Part shown: positions 27,514 to 36,392 of the stretch, piece by piece | How positions within the stretch are numbered: the first letter of the stretch is position 1 | Layout: every line of letters starts with the position of its first letter | Assembly (NCBI GenBank): GCA_020555605.1 | Contig: JAJCJC010000011.1 | Span: forward strand, 12,833-76,832 | Direction of reading: 5' to 3' | Length of the DNA: 64,000 nt | Source of the DNA: a bacterium 210917-SL.2.15 | Lineage (GTDB): Bacteria; Bacillota; Clostridia; Oscillospirales; Oscillospiraceae | Program-made: the position numbers and the translations under genes | The notes under the pieces: model-generated | What the model saw: the letters and a program-made list of their open reading frames with translations, nothing else | Database searches by the model: none | Told to the model about the DNA's origin: nothing

Positions 27514-28233
27514 TTACTTGTTTCTTGCGGAGGCCTTCTGCGGGTTACGACCGGAAGCCTTCTGCGGGTTGTTGCTGATGGACACGTCGGTGTTCTTGAC
27601 GCGGATGGTCTTGACGGTGGAGTGGATATACACCAAGCCGCCCTTGGGACCGGGGATCGCGCCGCGGACAACGATCATGTTCAGGTCGGGATCGACCTTG
27701 ACCACGTCCAGGTTCTGCACGGTAACCTGCTCAACGCCCAGGTGACCCGCGCCGATCTTGCCCTTGAAGATGCGCGAGGGGGTGGAGCAGGCGCCCATAG
27801 AACCGGCATGGCGATGGACGGGGCCGCCGCCGTGAGACATGGGGGTGCGCTGTGCGTTCCAGCGCTTGATAACGCCGGCGTAGCCCTTACCTTTGCTGAT
27901 GCCGGTCACATCCACGTGATCACCTTCCGCGAAGGTGTCGGCCTTGATGATGTCGCCGATGTTCAGCTCGTCGTAATTGTCGAGCTTGAATTCCTTCAGG
28001 TGCTTCTTCGGGGCAACGCCTGCCTTCTGAAGATGACCCTGCTCGGGCTTGGACAGCTTCCGCTCGGGAACGTCCTCATAGCCCAGCTGGATTGCCTCAT
28101 AGCCGTCCTTCTCGGCGGTCTTCTTCTGGGAAACGACGCAGGGTCCGGCTTCGATCACGGTTACCGGGATCACCTGGCCGTTGGCGTCAAAGATCTGAGA
28201 CATACCAACTTTTTTGCCGATGATTGCTTTCAT
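27514..28233 (-). CDS. rplC: 50S ribosomal protein L3 with repeated C-terminal tail
   Basis: The 239-residue L3 (KKVGMSQIFDANGQVIPVTV; RMSHGGGPVHRHAGSMG-like loop, here PMSHGGGPVHRHAGSMGACS). It reaches the peptidyl transferase centre. Beyond the usual end there is a basic tail with a tandem repeat, NPQKASGR then NPQKASAR. A 137-base gap separates it from rpsJ, longer than other gaps in the operon. Confidence 0.98.
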   Translation of the reverse strand: MKAIIGKKVGMSQIFDANGQVIPVTVIEAGPCVVSQKKTAEKDGYEAIQLGYEDVPERKLSKPEQGHLQKAGVAPKKHLKEFKLDNYDELNIGDIIKADTFAEGDHVDVTGISKGKGYAGVIKRWNAQRTPMSHGGGPVHRHAGSMGACSTPSRIFKGKIGAGHLGVEQVTVQNLDVVKVDPDLNMIVVRGAIPGPKGGLVYIHSTVKTIRVKNTDVSISNNPQKASGRNPQKASARNK

Positions 28234-28370
28234 GTATGTTCCTCCTTAAAGGTTATTGGTCGACGTAGTTGGCTGCGCATTGGGCACGCACCATTGCTCC
28301 GCCGACATGACCCGCCCGTTTTGCACATATTTTACTATGGTAAACAGGCTTGGGTACAAGCAAGGTTAAA

Positions 28371-28688
28371 TCAGAGCTTGATCTCGATGTCCACACCGGC
28401 GGGCAGCTCGAGGGCCATCAGGGCCTCAACCGTCTTGGGGGTGGACTTGGTGATGTCGATCAGTCTCTTGTGGGTGCGGCGCTCAAACTGCTCACGGCTG
28501 TCCTTGTATTTGTGGACGGCGCGCAGGATGGTGACGACCTCTTTCTTGGTGGGCAGCGGGATGGGACCGGAAACCGTAGCGCCGGTGCGCTTTGCAGTTT
28601 CTACGATCTTCTCTGCGCTCTGGTCAATGACCTGGTGATCGTAAGCCTTCAGGCGAATACGGATCATGTTCTTTGCGGTATCTGCCAT
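28371..28688 (-). CDS. rpsJ: 30S ribosomal protein S10
   Basis: The 105-residue S10 ([40 protein letters not shown]). It acts in the ribosome and in NusB antitermination complexes. The ATG at 28688 is taken for its AGGAGG site; the extra N-terminal MADTAKN is retained. It is the first gene of the operon, about 285 bases behind its promoter. No tuf or fus gene lies upstream. Confidence 0.97.
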   Translation of the reverse strand: MADTAKNMIRIRLKAYDHQVIDQSAEKIVETAKRTGATVSGPIPLPTKKEVVTILRAVHKYKDSREQFERRTHKRLIDITKSTPKTVEALMALELPAGVDIEIKL

Positions 28689-28793
28689 TTTGTTTTTCCT
28701 CCTTGTAAAACATACGAAGTGATGCGTTTGTACCTCTTCGTACGGCGAGAAAAGTTCTGTACGCTTATCCGTGCGTATCATTCTGCGTCATAA

Positions 28794-28823
28794 GAAAAAC
28801 CGGCGCAATAATCCGGCCGGTTT
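28794..28823 (-). promoter_or_regulatory. Attenuator-like terminator in the S10 operon leader
   Basis: In the minus-strand leader AAACCGGC pairs with GCCGGTTT around an 11-nt loop and TTC follows, giving a five-U end. It lies about 105 bases before rpsJ and about 150 bases after the likely start site, the place expected for attenuation control such as by L4. Confidence 0.55.
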
Positions 28824-28977
28824 CCTGACATGCGCAGCGATCTACGCCATACAGTTTTCTCAGCCGCCCGATTTTCGGACATACTCCGCAGAAGTTACCG
28901 GGCCAAGCCCGCAATCTCCTGCTTCATCGCATTTGCAGCGCAGCCGGGCGTATCATTTCCCCGTCACGCGCTTTACT

Positions 28978-29006
28978 ATAATACAAGACCGATGGACAAA
29001 TGTCAA
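28978..29006 (-). promoter_or_regulatory. Promoter of the S10-spc-alpha operon
   Basis: Minus strand TTGACA (29001-29006), 17 bp, TATTAT (28978-28983). It is the only good promoter upstream of rpsJ and gives a leader of about 285 bases. Confidence 0.75.
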
Positions 29007-29402
29007 GCAATTTTTCGATTTATTTTACAATCTTTGTTCTCATTTTTCAGTGGAAACGCCAATTTTTTCTGTCGAGAGCCTTTTGTGGTCATTTTATCCA
29101 AAATACCGCATTTCATTCCCGTTCATCTCCGTCATATCGCCGTGTGTATCCGCCCCCCCGGTGTGGGAGCGACCGCCCGCCCCCCTCTACGCTGCCGCAG
29201 GCGCGACGCTCCTCCCCCTGCCGGATGCCTGCCGTTCTTTCTCGGCATCTTCCGGAACAGAGACGGATTGTCCGCCCCAAGTCCCCAGCAAAAAATTTTT
29301 TCGGCGGCGCAATAAAACGGCCCCGCCCTGCGTTATATAAACGGACAGCAACGCAAGCTCCCCTGAAAATTGCTGAAAAACAATTTGATGGAGGACAAAG
29401 AC
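29007..29402. other. Intergenic stretch before the PepSY gene
   Basis: About 395 bases between divergent units. I see no gene. The stretch at 29140-29250 is C-rich on the plus strand. TATATAA near 29333 might be part of the PepSY promoter, but no -35 box is clear. Confidence 0.4.
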
Positions 29403-29786
29403 ATGATGAAGAAAACAATTGGTAAACCCTCAGCCGCCTGCACGGCAACCGCATTGATGACCAGCGTTCTGCTTGTACCCACAATGGCGGCAAACGCTTC
29501 CGCCGCCCGAAGCCAGACACAGCCGTCTGCCGTATCCATCGGAGAGAGCAAAGCCAAAGAGATCGCCCTGCAGCACGCCGGCGTAAATGCTTCCCAGGTG
29601 CCTTGGATCATCGTTCAGCAGGATTACGAGCACGGCCTACTGGAATATGATGTAAAGTTCTTTGCCGGCAGCACAGAGTACGACTGCGAGATCGGCGCTG
29701 TAACCGGCGCTATCGTGGACTGGGACGCAGACTGGGATTACCCCTCTCTTTTCGCCGGTATGCTGCCGCCCTTTTCCCCAGCTTGA
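29403..29786 (+). CDS. Secreted PepSY-domain protein
   Basis: A 127-residue protein with a signal peptide (basic MMKKTIGKPSAA, hydrophobic core to about residue 30, AxA-like site near ANASA) and one PepSY domain: SIGESKAKEIALQHAGVNAS followed by the strand pattern LEYDVKFFAGSTEYDCEIGAVTGAIV. PepSY proteins often inhibit or bind extracellular peptidases; the target is unknown. The double ATG at 29403 follows GGAGG by about eight bases. It stands alone and ends at a bidirectional terminator shared with proS. Confidence 0.88.
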   Translation: MMKKTIGKPSAACTATALMTSVLLVPTMAANASAARSQTQPSAVSIGESKAKEIALQHAGVNASQVPWIIVQQDYEHGLLEYDVKFFAGSTEYDCEIGAVTGAIVDWDADWDYPSLFAGMLPPFSPA

Positions 29787-29818
29787 CTGCCGCACAGGGC
29801 CGCCGCATCACTGTCATG

Positions 29819-29857
29819 AAAAATTCCCCGACCGATTCGGTCGGGGAATTTTTTTGC
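29819..29857. terminator. Bidirectional terminator between the PepSY gene and proS
   Basis: AAAAATTCCCCGACC pairs with its complement and long T runs lie on both strands. It serves both convergent genes. Confidence 0.9.
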
Positions 29858-29862
29858 ATTTT

Positions 29863-31302
29863 TTAATACGCTACGCCCCAATAGACCATCTTTACGGCCG
29901 GCTTGCCGCAGACCGGGCAGACGTCGCCCAAATGCTCCTGGGCAAAGGGAATGCAGCGGCTGGTCATGCCGGCTTTCTCCTTCATGGCCATCTCGCAGGC
30001 CAGATCGCCGCACCACATGGTCTTGATAAAGCCGCCCTTCTCTTCCTGGATCGTCTTGGCCTCCTCCAGCGTGGCGGCCGCATAAGTGTGCTCTTCCAGG
30101 TTTTTCTTCGCTTTGGCATACAACCCATCGTGCACCTGATCCAGCAGCGCGGGCACAGCGCTCTCTAAGTCGCTGAGCGCCACAAAGGTCTTCTCGCCGT
30201 TGTCGCGGCGGGCGATGACGCACTGCTCCTTCTCCATGTCCTTGGGGCCGATCTCCAGGCGCAGCGGCACACCCTTCATTTCATACTCGGCAAACTTCCA
30301 GCCGGGGGACTGCTCGGAATCGTCCATCTTCACGCGGATGCCCGCCGCCTTCAGGCGCGCCGTCAGATCCGCGGCGGCGTCCAGCACGCCCGGCTTGTGC
30401 TGGGCCACAGGGATGACCACCACCTGAATGGGCGCAATCCGGGGCGGCAGCACCAGGCCGTTGTTGTCGCCGTGGGTCATAATGATGCCGCCGATCATGC
30501 GGGTGGACACGCCCCAGCTGGTCTGGAAGGGATGGTGGAGCTGGTTGTCCTTGCCGGTGAAGGTGATGTCAAAGGCTTTGGCGAAACCGTCTCCGAAGAA
30601 ATGGCTGGTACCGGACTGCAGAGCCTTTTTGTCGTGCATCATGCACTCCACCGTGTAGGTTTCTTCGGCGCCGTTGAATTTTTCCTTGTCCGTTTTCTGC
30701 CCTTTCACTACGGGCATGGCCAACACATTTTCCAAGAAATCGGCATAAATATTCAACATCCGCTGGGTCTCTTCCCGGGCTTCCTCGGCGGTGGCGTGCA
30801 TCGTGTGCCCCTCCTGCCACAAAAACTCACGGTGACGCAGGAAGGGACGGCTGGTCTTTTCCCAGCGCAGCACCGAGCACCACTGGTTGTAGAGCTTGGG
30901 TAGATCGCGCCAGGAATGGATAATGTTTTTATAGTGTTCGCAGAACAGCGTTTCCGATGTGGGGCGCACGCACAGGCGATCTTCCAGCTTGTCGCTTCCG
31001 CCCATAGTGACCCAAGCGCATTCGGGGGCAAAGCCCTCCACATGGTCCTTCTCCTTTTGCAGCAGGCTCTCGGGGATCAGCACAGGCAGATAGACATTTT
31101 CGTGGCCGGTTTCCTTGAAACGGCGATCCAGTTCATGTTGAATATTCTCCCAGATGGCGTAGCCATAGGGGCGATAGATGAACATACCCTTGACGGACGT
31201 GTAATCGATCAGCTCCGCCTTGGTGCACACGTCCGTGTACCATTGGGTAAAGTCCTCGTCCATATTGGTGATGGACTCCACCTGTCTTTGATCTTTCGCC
31301 AT
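29863..31302 (-). CDS. proS: Prolyl-tRNA synthetase, archaeal/eukaryotic type
   Basis: Charges tRNA-Pro with proline. The 479-residue class II enzyme lacks the bacterial editing insertion and has the C-terminal zinc-like domain ([23 protein letters not shown]) and a terminal Tyr (WGVAY), as in the archaeal-type ProS found in some Clostridia. Motif 2 is [20 protein letters not shown]. The ATG at 31302 is chosen because AGGA abuts the ATG nine bases upstream. It has its own promoter and a terminator; no T-box leader fits in the short upstream region. Confidence 0.96.
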   Translation of the reverse strand: MAKDQRQVESITNMDEDFTQWYTDVCTKAELIDYTSVKGMFIYRPYGYAIWENIQHELDRRFKETGHENVYLPVLIPESLLQKEKDHVEGFAPECAWVTMGGSDKLEDRLCVRPTSETLFCEHYKNIIHSWRDLPKLYNQWCSVLRWEKTSRPFLRHREFLWQEGHTMHATAEEAREETQRMLNIYADFLENVLAMPVVKGQKTDKEKFNGAEETYTVECMMHDKKALQSGTSHFFGDGFAKAFDITFTGKDNQLHHPFQTSWGVSTRMIGGIIMTHGDNNGLVLPPRIAPIQVVVIPVAQHKPGVLDAAADLTARLKAAGIRVKMDDSEQSPGWKFAEYEMKGVPLRLEIGPKDMEKEQCVIARRDNGEKTFVALSDLESAVPALLDQVHDGLYAKAKKNLEEHTYAAATLEEAKTIQEEKGGFIKTMWCGDLACEMAMKEKAGMTSRCIPFAQEHLGDVCPVCGKPAVKMVYWGVAY

Positions 31303-31364
31303 AATTCTCATTCCTCACATATCTATTTAAAATAGTATACCTGTTTATGGATGGTAGCCTGCTT

Positions 31365-31393
31365 ATTGTATGACATCGGAAAAAACTTGTCAA
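31365..31393 (-). promoter_or_regulatory. proS promoter
   Basis: Minus strand TTGACA (31388-31393), 17 bp, TACAAT (31365-31370), about 60 bases before the proS ATG. Confidence 0.7.
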
Positions 31394-31429
31394 GAGAGGG
31401 GCTTACCGGGCCAGGGAAAAACGCCCTTT

Positions 31430-31993
31430 TCACAGATTGAACCGCGAAAACTGCACTCCATATTCATACATCATCCGAGCCGCATGGATGCACAGCCGCA
31501 AATGTGCGCGCAAAAGGGCATCCAGCCGCGGATCGTCCCGTTCAATCCGCAGCCGGTCGGCCAGACGCTCCAATGCTTCCTGCATCTGCGCAAGTTCCTG
31601 CAGGCACTGCGTCCGCGTGCCCTGCAGCTCACACAGGAACGGAAGACGCGCTCCGTCGCCAGGCTGCGTCACCAGAGCGCTGTAAATGACGCCAGCGCAC
31701 CGGTATACGCTGCACTCCCCTGTCAGCGCCGGCAACAATTCCGGCGGAATACGGGCCAAGGTATGTCCCTGCAGAAACATGGCCTCGCCGCTGATCCGGC
31801 CAAAACCCCCGGCGGCCGAACAGAACTCCCGCAGTTCTGCTCCTGCCGCCGCAGGATAGCGTTCCAGCAGTGCGCGGCGGGACTTCTCCGCCCGATGAAC
31901 CCACTGTGCATCCATCGGCTTCACGCCGCGCATGCCCCGCACAGCCCGACCCAGCATGGCATCATACACACGCCCGGCAAATTCCTCCAGCAT
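31430..31993 (-). CDS. Uncharacterised helical protein, paralogue of 12212-12790
   Basis: A 187-residue mostly helical soluble protein that I do not recognise. The ATG at 31993 follows GGGAGG; an in-frame start 33 bases upstream lacks a site. It shares three collinear motifs with the product of 12212-12790: RVYDAML (8-14), FLQGHTLARIP (73-83) and MYEYGVQFS (175-183), at nearly the same spacings. Residues 120-150 look like a coiled coil (ELAQMQEALERLADRLRIE). It is divergent from a small XRE regulator and shares its AT-rich control region. No function is assigned. Confidence 0.78.
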   Translation of the reverse strand: MLEEFAGRVYDAMLGRAVRGMRGVKPMDAQWVHRAEKSRRALLERYPAAAGAELREFCSAAGGFGRISGEAMFLQGHTLARIPPELLPALTGECSVYRCAGVIYSALVTQPGDGARLPFLCELQGTRTQCLQELAQMQEALERLADRLRIERDDPRLDALLRAHLRLCIHAARMMYEYGVQFSRFNL

Positions 31994-32158
31994 ACACTCC
32001 GCACCTCCCCCGCACGTTCCCGCCACCCTATCAAACAGGATAATCGTTGCATAATACTACTGTTATTGCCGTGTTATATTATTGTATTGCTATAAATAAC
32101 AATATAATAATATAAAAATTTCAACCCAACCATGCTACTCTATGATAAAAGGTGCACT
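31994..32158. promoter_or_regulatory. Divergent AT-rich control region (uncharacterised gene / XRE gene)
   Basis: Plus-strand promoter TTGTAT (32082-32087), 17 bp, TAATAA (32105-32110) for the XRE gene. On the minus strand TTGTTA and TATAAC overlap the same bases for the other gene. ATATTATTGT-like sequence recurs in inverted form (about 32076-32115), a likely operator. GC is far below the surroundings. Confidence 0.55.
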
Positions 32159-32386
32159 ATGAAAACAGAATTTGAACAGGAATACATCAAATTCGGGTTG
32201 AAGGTTCAGTGCTATCGCAAATTGAAGGGAATCACCCAGGAGGACTTTGCAGAAAAAATCGGGCGGTCCTGGTCTTTTATCGCCAAAGTGGAAGGGCCGA
32301 CCAATCCATGCGGCGTATCCATGGAAACGCTTTTCAAGATCGCCCGAGTGCTGGACGTTCCCGTTTCCAAATTATTTGAGGATTGA
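32159..32386 (+). CDS. XRE-family helix-turn-helix regulator
   Basis: A 75-residue single-domain Cro/C1-type protein: YRKLKGITQEDFAEKIGRSWSFIAKVEG is the helix-turn-helix, followed by SMETLFKIARVLDVPVSKLF. The ATG at 32159 lies five bases after AAGGTG. It has no sensor domain, so it is probably an autorepressor acting on the divergent control region it shares with the uncharacterised gene. A bidirectional terminator follows. Similar small regulators occur in phage and integrative elements, but no integrase is nearby. Confidence 0.9.
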   Translation: MKTEFEQEYIKFGLKVQCYRKLKGITQEDFAEKIGRSWSFIAKVEGPTNPCGVSMETLFKIARVLDVPVSKLFED

Positions 32387-32392
32387 CGTGGG

Positions 32393-32430
32393 AAAAAAAG
32401 CGAAGCAGCTTCAGGCTGCTTCGCTTTTTT
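32393..32430. terminator. Bidirectional terminator after the XRE gene
   Basis: AAAAAAGCGAAGCAGC pairs with its complement, with A and T runs on the two sides. It separates the convergent XRE and phosphoesterase genes and resembles the hairpin at 11668-11702. Confidence 0.88.
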
Positions 32431-32434
32431 ATGG

Positions 32435-33526
32435 TCATAATTCCCGTTTGTCCAATGCAGCAAGGCCAAACCGCGCGGCGCGGTCGATCCGGAGGCGCTC
32501 GGCTTCATCGGCAGCCGCTTCTCTGCGGCGCAAAAGGCCGCGCAGGAACAGCCCCGTCAGGGAATCCTCCCCGGCACGCTGCCAAAGGCCCTGCGTCAGA
32601 CGTGTCTCATCCCGCAGCTCCAGATGGTAAAACCGCTCCACAGCCGCGGCGTGGACAGCTTCCAGATCTACCCCCGCCGTAGTTTCCCCTGTAAACACCA
32701 CGCGGTACAGATCCGCCGCCGTCCCGCCCGGAGGCAGCTCCGCTTCCAGCGCTTCCAACGGCTCCCGGCCTGTCACATCCACGGTTCGGATCTCATATTT
32801 CCGCCGGGCAAAGCTGACGAAATGGACATCCGCCTCCCCCTTGTCCACGGTACCCAGAAGCACGCCCCGGCAGCCGCACTCGTCAAAGCCCCGGCCTTCA
32901 GGACAGCCCGGATACGCCCAGGTGGTGCGCCAGAGCCGATTGACCCCGCTGAAGGTATGCACATGGCCCAGCGCCAGATAATCGAGCCCGCTTTCGGCCA
33001 CTTCTGCCTTTGAAAAGGAGTTGTAGCGGTGCGCGCCTCCGTCCAGGTCGCCGTGGAGCACCATGATATGGATGCGCCCATCCTCCTCGGCCCGAAAGCC
33101 GCCGAACAGATTGTCCGTGCACTCCGGTGCTGTGAACGCCGCGCCGTGCACCACACAGTTCAGTTCCGGCAGTTCCACCGCCTCCATGGCACCGCTCTTA
33201 AAAATATGGACGTTTTCCGGCCAGTCCACCTGCACGTAGGGCCCTTTTTCGTCCCAATAGTCGTGATTACCGGGGGCGATGAACACCCGCCCCTCCACCG
33301 TACCCAGCGCCTTTGCCAGGGTTTCGGCGGTTTGTCGGTAGATCTCCCCGCTGTCAAACAAATCGCCGGCCAGAAGCACCAGATCCACATGACCCGCGTT
33401 GGCATAGTTGGCCAGGCGGGTAATATTGTCCCGTCCCTCCCGCCGGCGCGCGCGGGCCTGTTCCGGCGTCAGGCCGGCAAAGGGGCTGTCCAGATGAAAA
33501 TCCGCCGCATGTAAAATTTTGACCAT
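32435..33526 (-). CDS. SbcD/YhaO-like metallophosphoesterase
   Basis: A 363-residue calcineurin-type phosphoesterase. Metal motifs are HAADFHLDSPF, LLAGDLFDSG, APGNHDYW, LHGDLDGG and LGHVHTFSG. A C-terminal domain of about 120 residues follows, as in YhaO/SbcD DNA-repair exonucleases. The ATG at 33526 follows AAAGGGAGGTG. In Bacillus YhaO pairs with the ATPase YhaN; no ATPase gene lies next to it here, so it may act alone or with a partner elsewhere. It is 92 bases downstream of ymdB on the same strand. Confidence 0.85.
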   Translation of the reverse strand: MVKILHAADFHLDSPFAGLTPEQARARRREGRDNITRLANYANAGHVDLVLLAGDLFDSGEIYRQTAETLAKALGTVEGRVFIAPGNHDYWDEKGPYVQVDWPENVHIFKSGAMEAVELPELNCVVHGAAFTAPECTDNLFGGFRAEEDGRIHIMVLHGDLDGGAHRYNSFSKAEVAESGLDYLALGHVHTFSGVNRLWRTTWAYPGCPEGRGFDECGCRGVLLGTVDKGEADVHFVSFARRKYEIRTVDVTGREPLEALEAELPPGGTAADLYRVVFTGETTAGVDLEAVHAAAVERFYHLELRDETRLTQGLWQRAGEDSLTGLFLRGLLRRREAAADEAERLRIDRAARFGLAALDKREL

Positions 33527-33618
33527 ACTGCACCTCCCTTTCCTCAGCGCGCAAACCGCCCGCAGAACGCTCCATTCAGCAGCTCTCGGCTTGGCAGCGC
33601 AAAGCCGATATCCGTCCT

Positions 33619-34404
33619 TTATCCGGCATCTGCCACGCGGACCCGCTCCACCGCCGTGCACAGCCCCGTGCCGCTCTCGAGAGTGAAAAGCACGCCGTGC
33701 AGCGCACAGGTTCCGCCGGCTACGGTGTGGCGGCCCCGCAGGCCGCCGAGGAAGCCTTCGATGGACTGTTCCGCCGGCATGCCGATCACAGAGCGCGCCG
33801 GCCCGGTCATGCCCGCGTCAGTGAGATATCCGGTGCCCCGGGGCAGAATCTGCTCGTCCGCCGTCTGCACATGGGTGTGGGTGCCCCACAAAGCGGAAAT
33901 GCGACCGTCCAGATAATAGCCCATGGCCAGCTTCTCACTGGTGGCCTCGGCGTGGAAATCCACCAGCGTAAACGTTGCCCGCTCTTCTTCCTTCAGAATA
34001 CGATCCGCCGCCGTGAAGGGATTGTCACAGTTGTAATTCAGATTGACCCGGCCCTGCAGGCTGATGACGCGAACGCTGCAGCGGCCCATATCGTAATACC
34101 CCGTGCCGCGGCCCGGTGCCCGGGCCGTATAGTTGGCCGGCCGCAGCAGATAGCGGTTTTCCTCCAGCACGGGACGGATCTGATGTTTGTCAAAGGTGTG
34201 GTTGCCCAATGTGATCACATCGGCTCCCGCGTCAAGGATTTCCTCCGCCTGAGCGGGAAACAGTCCCAAGCCCGCGGCGTTTTCCCCGTTGACCACGGTA
34301 AAATCCACCCGTTTTTCCCGCTTCAGCGGTCGCAGACGGCGCGCGAGACAGGCCAGCCCGTTCTCGCCCACCACATCTCCGATCGCCAGCACCCGAAATT
34401 CCAT
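33619..34404 (-). CDS. ymdB: YmdB-type metallophosphoesterase (cAMP phosphodiesterase family)
   Basis: A 261-residue dinuclear-metal phosphodiesterase: the start EFRVLAIGDVVGENG, then NGENAAG, LGNHTFDK, VDFHAEATSEK and GTHTHVQTAD give the full metal set. In Bacillus YmdB hydrolyses 2',3'-cyclic nucleotides in vitro, affects biofilm and motility decisions, and acts with RNase Y. The ATG at 34404 follows GGGAGG. It lies directly downstream of rny, the conserved arrangement in Firmicutes. Confidence 0.93.
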   Translation of the reverse strand: MEFRVLAIGDVVGENGLACLARRLRPLKREKRVDFTVVNGENAAGLGLFPAQAEEILDAGADVITLGNHTFDKHQIRPVLEENRYLLRPANYTARAPGRGTGYYDMGRCSVRVISLQGRVNLNYNCDNPFTAADRILKEEERATFTLVDFHAEATSEKLAMGYYLDGRISALWGTHTHVQTADEQILPRGTGYLTDAGMTGPARSVIGMPAEQSIEGFLGGLRGRHTVAGGTCALHGVLFTLESGTGLCTAVERVRVADAG

Positions 34405-34504
34405 ACCGTTCCTCCCATCCGTTGATCCCCGCTCCCGGCCTGCGGCAGCGAAATATAAAGCAGGCAGCGCAGCCTCTTGCAGACGCAGCACACCCTGCAC
34501 GGGC

Positions 34505-34530
34505 AAAGGGGGGACTGACGTCCCCCCTTT
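34505..34530 (-). terminator. Weak hairpin between rny and ymdB
   Basis: AAAGGGGGGAC pairs with its complement around a short loop, but only TTT follows on the minus strand. It may lower, rather than stop, read-through from rny into ymdB. Confidence 0.4.
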
Positions 34531-34535
34531 GTACA

Positions 34536-36095
34536 TCATTTTGCGTATTCGATCGCCTTGGTCTCCCGCAGCACATTGACTTTGATCTGCCCGGGATATT
34601 CCATTTCCTCTTCGATCTTTTTCGCCAGATCGCGGGCCAGAATGATCATTTCATCTTCGGAAACTTCCTCAGGTTTGACCATCACACGGATTTCGCGGCC
34701 GGCCTGAATGGCATAGGATTTCTCCACACCCTTGAAGCTGCCGGCAATGGTCTCCAGCTGCTCCAGGCGCTTGATATAGTTCTCCAGGTTTTCGCGCCGG
34801 GCGCCGGGACGGGCCGCGCTGATCGCGTCCGCCGCCTGCACCAGGCAGGCCACCAACGTTCGCGGCTCCACGTCGCCGTGGTGGGCCTGGATGGCGTGAA
34901 TGATGTCCTCGCGCTCGCGGTACTTGCGCGCAAACTCCACGCCCAGGGCCACATGGGAGCCTTCCATCTCGTGATCCACGCTCTTGCCCAGATCGTGCAG
35001 CAAGCCTGCGCGTTTGGCCGCCTGTACGTCGGCTCCCAGCTCCCCGGCCATCATGCCCGCCAGCTGGGATACCTCGATGGAGTGGCGCAGCACGTTTTGG
35101 CCGTAGCTGGTGCGGTAATGCAGGCGGCCCAGCATTTTCACCAGCTCCGGATGCAGCCCCCGCACTCCGGTTTCAAAGGTGGCGCGTTCGCCCTCGGACT
35201 TGATCACAGCGTCCACCTCGCGCTTGGCCTTCTCCACCATTTCCTCGATGCGGGTGGGATGGATGCGGCCGTCGGCGATCAGCTTTTCCAATGCCAAGCG
35301 GGCGATCTCACGGCGCACCGGCTCGAAGCAGGACACCGTGATGGCTTCCGGCGTGTCGTCGATGATGAGATCGACGCCGGTCATGGTTTCAAGGGTGCGG
35401 ATGTTGCGGCCTTCGCGGCCAATAATGCGGCCCTTCATCTCGTCATTGGGCAGGGGTACCACACTGACGGTGATTTCGGAAACCTGATCGGCGGCACAGC
35501 GCTGGATGGCTGTGGCGATGATCTCTTTGGCCTTGGCGTCCGCCTCGTCTTTGGCCCGGGTCTCGATCTCTTTGATCTTCATGGCAGCCTCGTGGGTCAC
35601 CTCGGTCTCCACCTGGGAGATCAAGTAGGCCTTGGCCTCGTCGGCGGTCAGGCCGGAAATACGCTCGAGCAGTTCCGTCTGGCTGCGTTTGATGGAGCGG
35701 ATCTCTTCCTTTTCCTCATCCAGCTGTGCATGCTTTTGGGTCAACAGTTCTTCCTTCTTCTCGATCGCATCAGTCTTGCGGTCGAGATTTTCCTCTTTTT
35801 GCTGCAGCCGGCGCTCCTGCTTCTGCAGATCCGCCCGGCGCTCCTTCACTTCCTTCTCATATTCGCTGCGCTGCTTGAGAATGTCCTCCTTGGCTTCCAC
35901 CATCGCTTCACGCTTCTTGTTCTCGGCGCTCTTGATGGCTTCGTTGATAATGCGAGTCGCTTCTTCCTCCGCACTGGAGATTTCCTTTTCTGCAACAGAC
36001 TTTCTGCGGTTCCAACCGAGAAGGGAGCCAATAATGAGCGCTACGACTGCAACCACGACCGCAACCACGATCGTCGTCATACTAATGTCGCCCAT
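34536..36095 (-). CDS. rny: Ribonuclease Y
   Basis: The main mRNA-decay endonuclease of many Firmicutes, anchored in the membrane. The 519 residues comprise an N-terminal helix (7-25), a long coiled coil (about 30-180), a KH RNA-binding domain ([11 protein letters not shown]) and the HD catalytic domain ([38 protein letters not shown]). The length is normal and the end [14 protein letters not shown] is typical. The ATG follows TAGGAGGAAGAA. It has a strong promoter with an operator-like dyad and precedes ymdB. Confidence 0.97.
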   Translation of the reverse strand: MGDISMTTIVVAVVVAVVALIIGSLLGWNRRKSVAEKEISSAEEEATRIINEAIKSAENKKREAMVEAKEDILKQRSEYEKEVKERRADLQKQERRLQQKEENLDRKTDAIEKKEELLTQKHAQLDEEKEEIRSIKRSQTELLERISGLTADEAKAYLISQVETEVTHEAAMKIKEIETRAKDEADAKAKEIIATAIQRCAADQVSEITVSVVPLPNDEMKGRIIGREGRNIRTLETMTGVDLIIDDTPEAITVSCFEPVRREIARLALEKLIADGRIHPTRIEEMVEKAKREVDAVIKSEGERATFETGVRGLHPELVKMLGRLHYRTSYGQNVLRHSIEVSQLAGMMAGELGADVQAAKRAGLLHDLGKSVDHEMEGSHVALGVEFARKYREREDIIHAIQAHHGDVEPRTLVACLVQAADAISAARPGARRENLENYIKRLEQLETIAGSFKGVEKSYAIQAGREIRVMVKPEEVSEDEMIILARDLAKKIEEEMEYPGQIKVNVLRETKAIEYAK

Positions 36096-36239
36096 TTCTT
36101 CCTCCTAAATCCGATAAACATTTCTGCACAGACCGCCCCCGCAAGCGCAAACCGATACCCGTCACGGCGCGGCCGGTGTCAGTGTCAGAAAACAATCATG
36201 GCCTGTAACCCCTTACAGGTCCGATAATAATCCTTCATG

Positions 36240-36268
36240 ATTTTAATACGGTGGACCGTATCTGTCAA
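36240..36268 (-). promoter_or_regulatory. rny promoter with a dyad inside the spacer
   Basis: Minus strand TTGACA (36263-36268), 17 bp, TAAAAT (36240-36245). The spacer is filled by the inverted repeat ATACGGT-CC-ACCGTAT (36246-36261), a good candidate for a repressor site. It lies about 140 bases before the rny start. Confidence 0.7.
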
Positions 36269-36392
36269 GACGAAAACCGCTGGCTGTGTCCCTAGGCGGC
36301 AGGCAGTCCATTGCCCGCCGGGGTATTTTCCCCGGCAAAAAGAATGTGTGTCGACCGCCGTTCACGGCGGCGCCGGCTTCAAAACATGTGCT

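Noticed and set aside
34422..36227. Long plus-strand frame over rny
   Set aside because: Shadow of the rny coding strand, caused by codon bias; no domain and no promoter.
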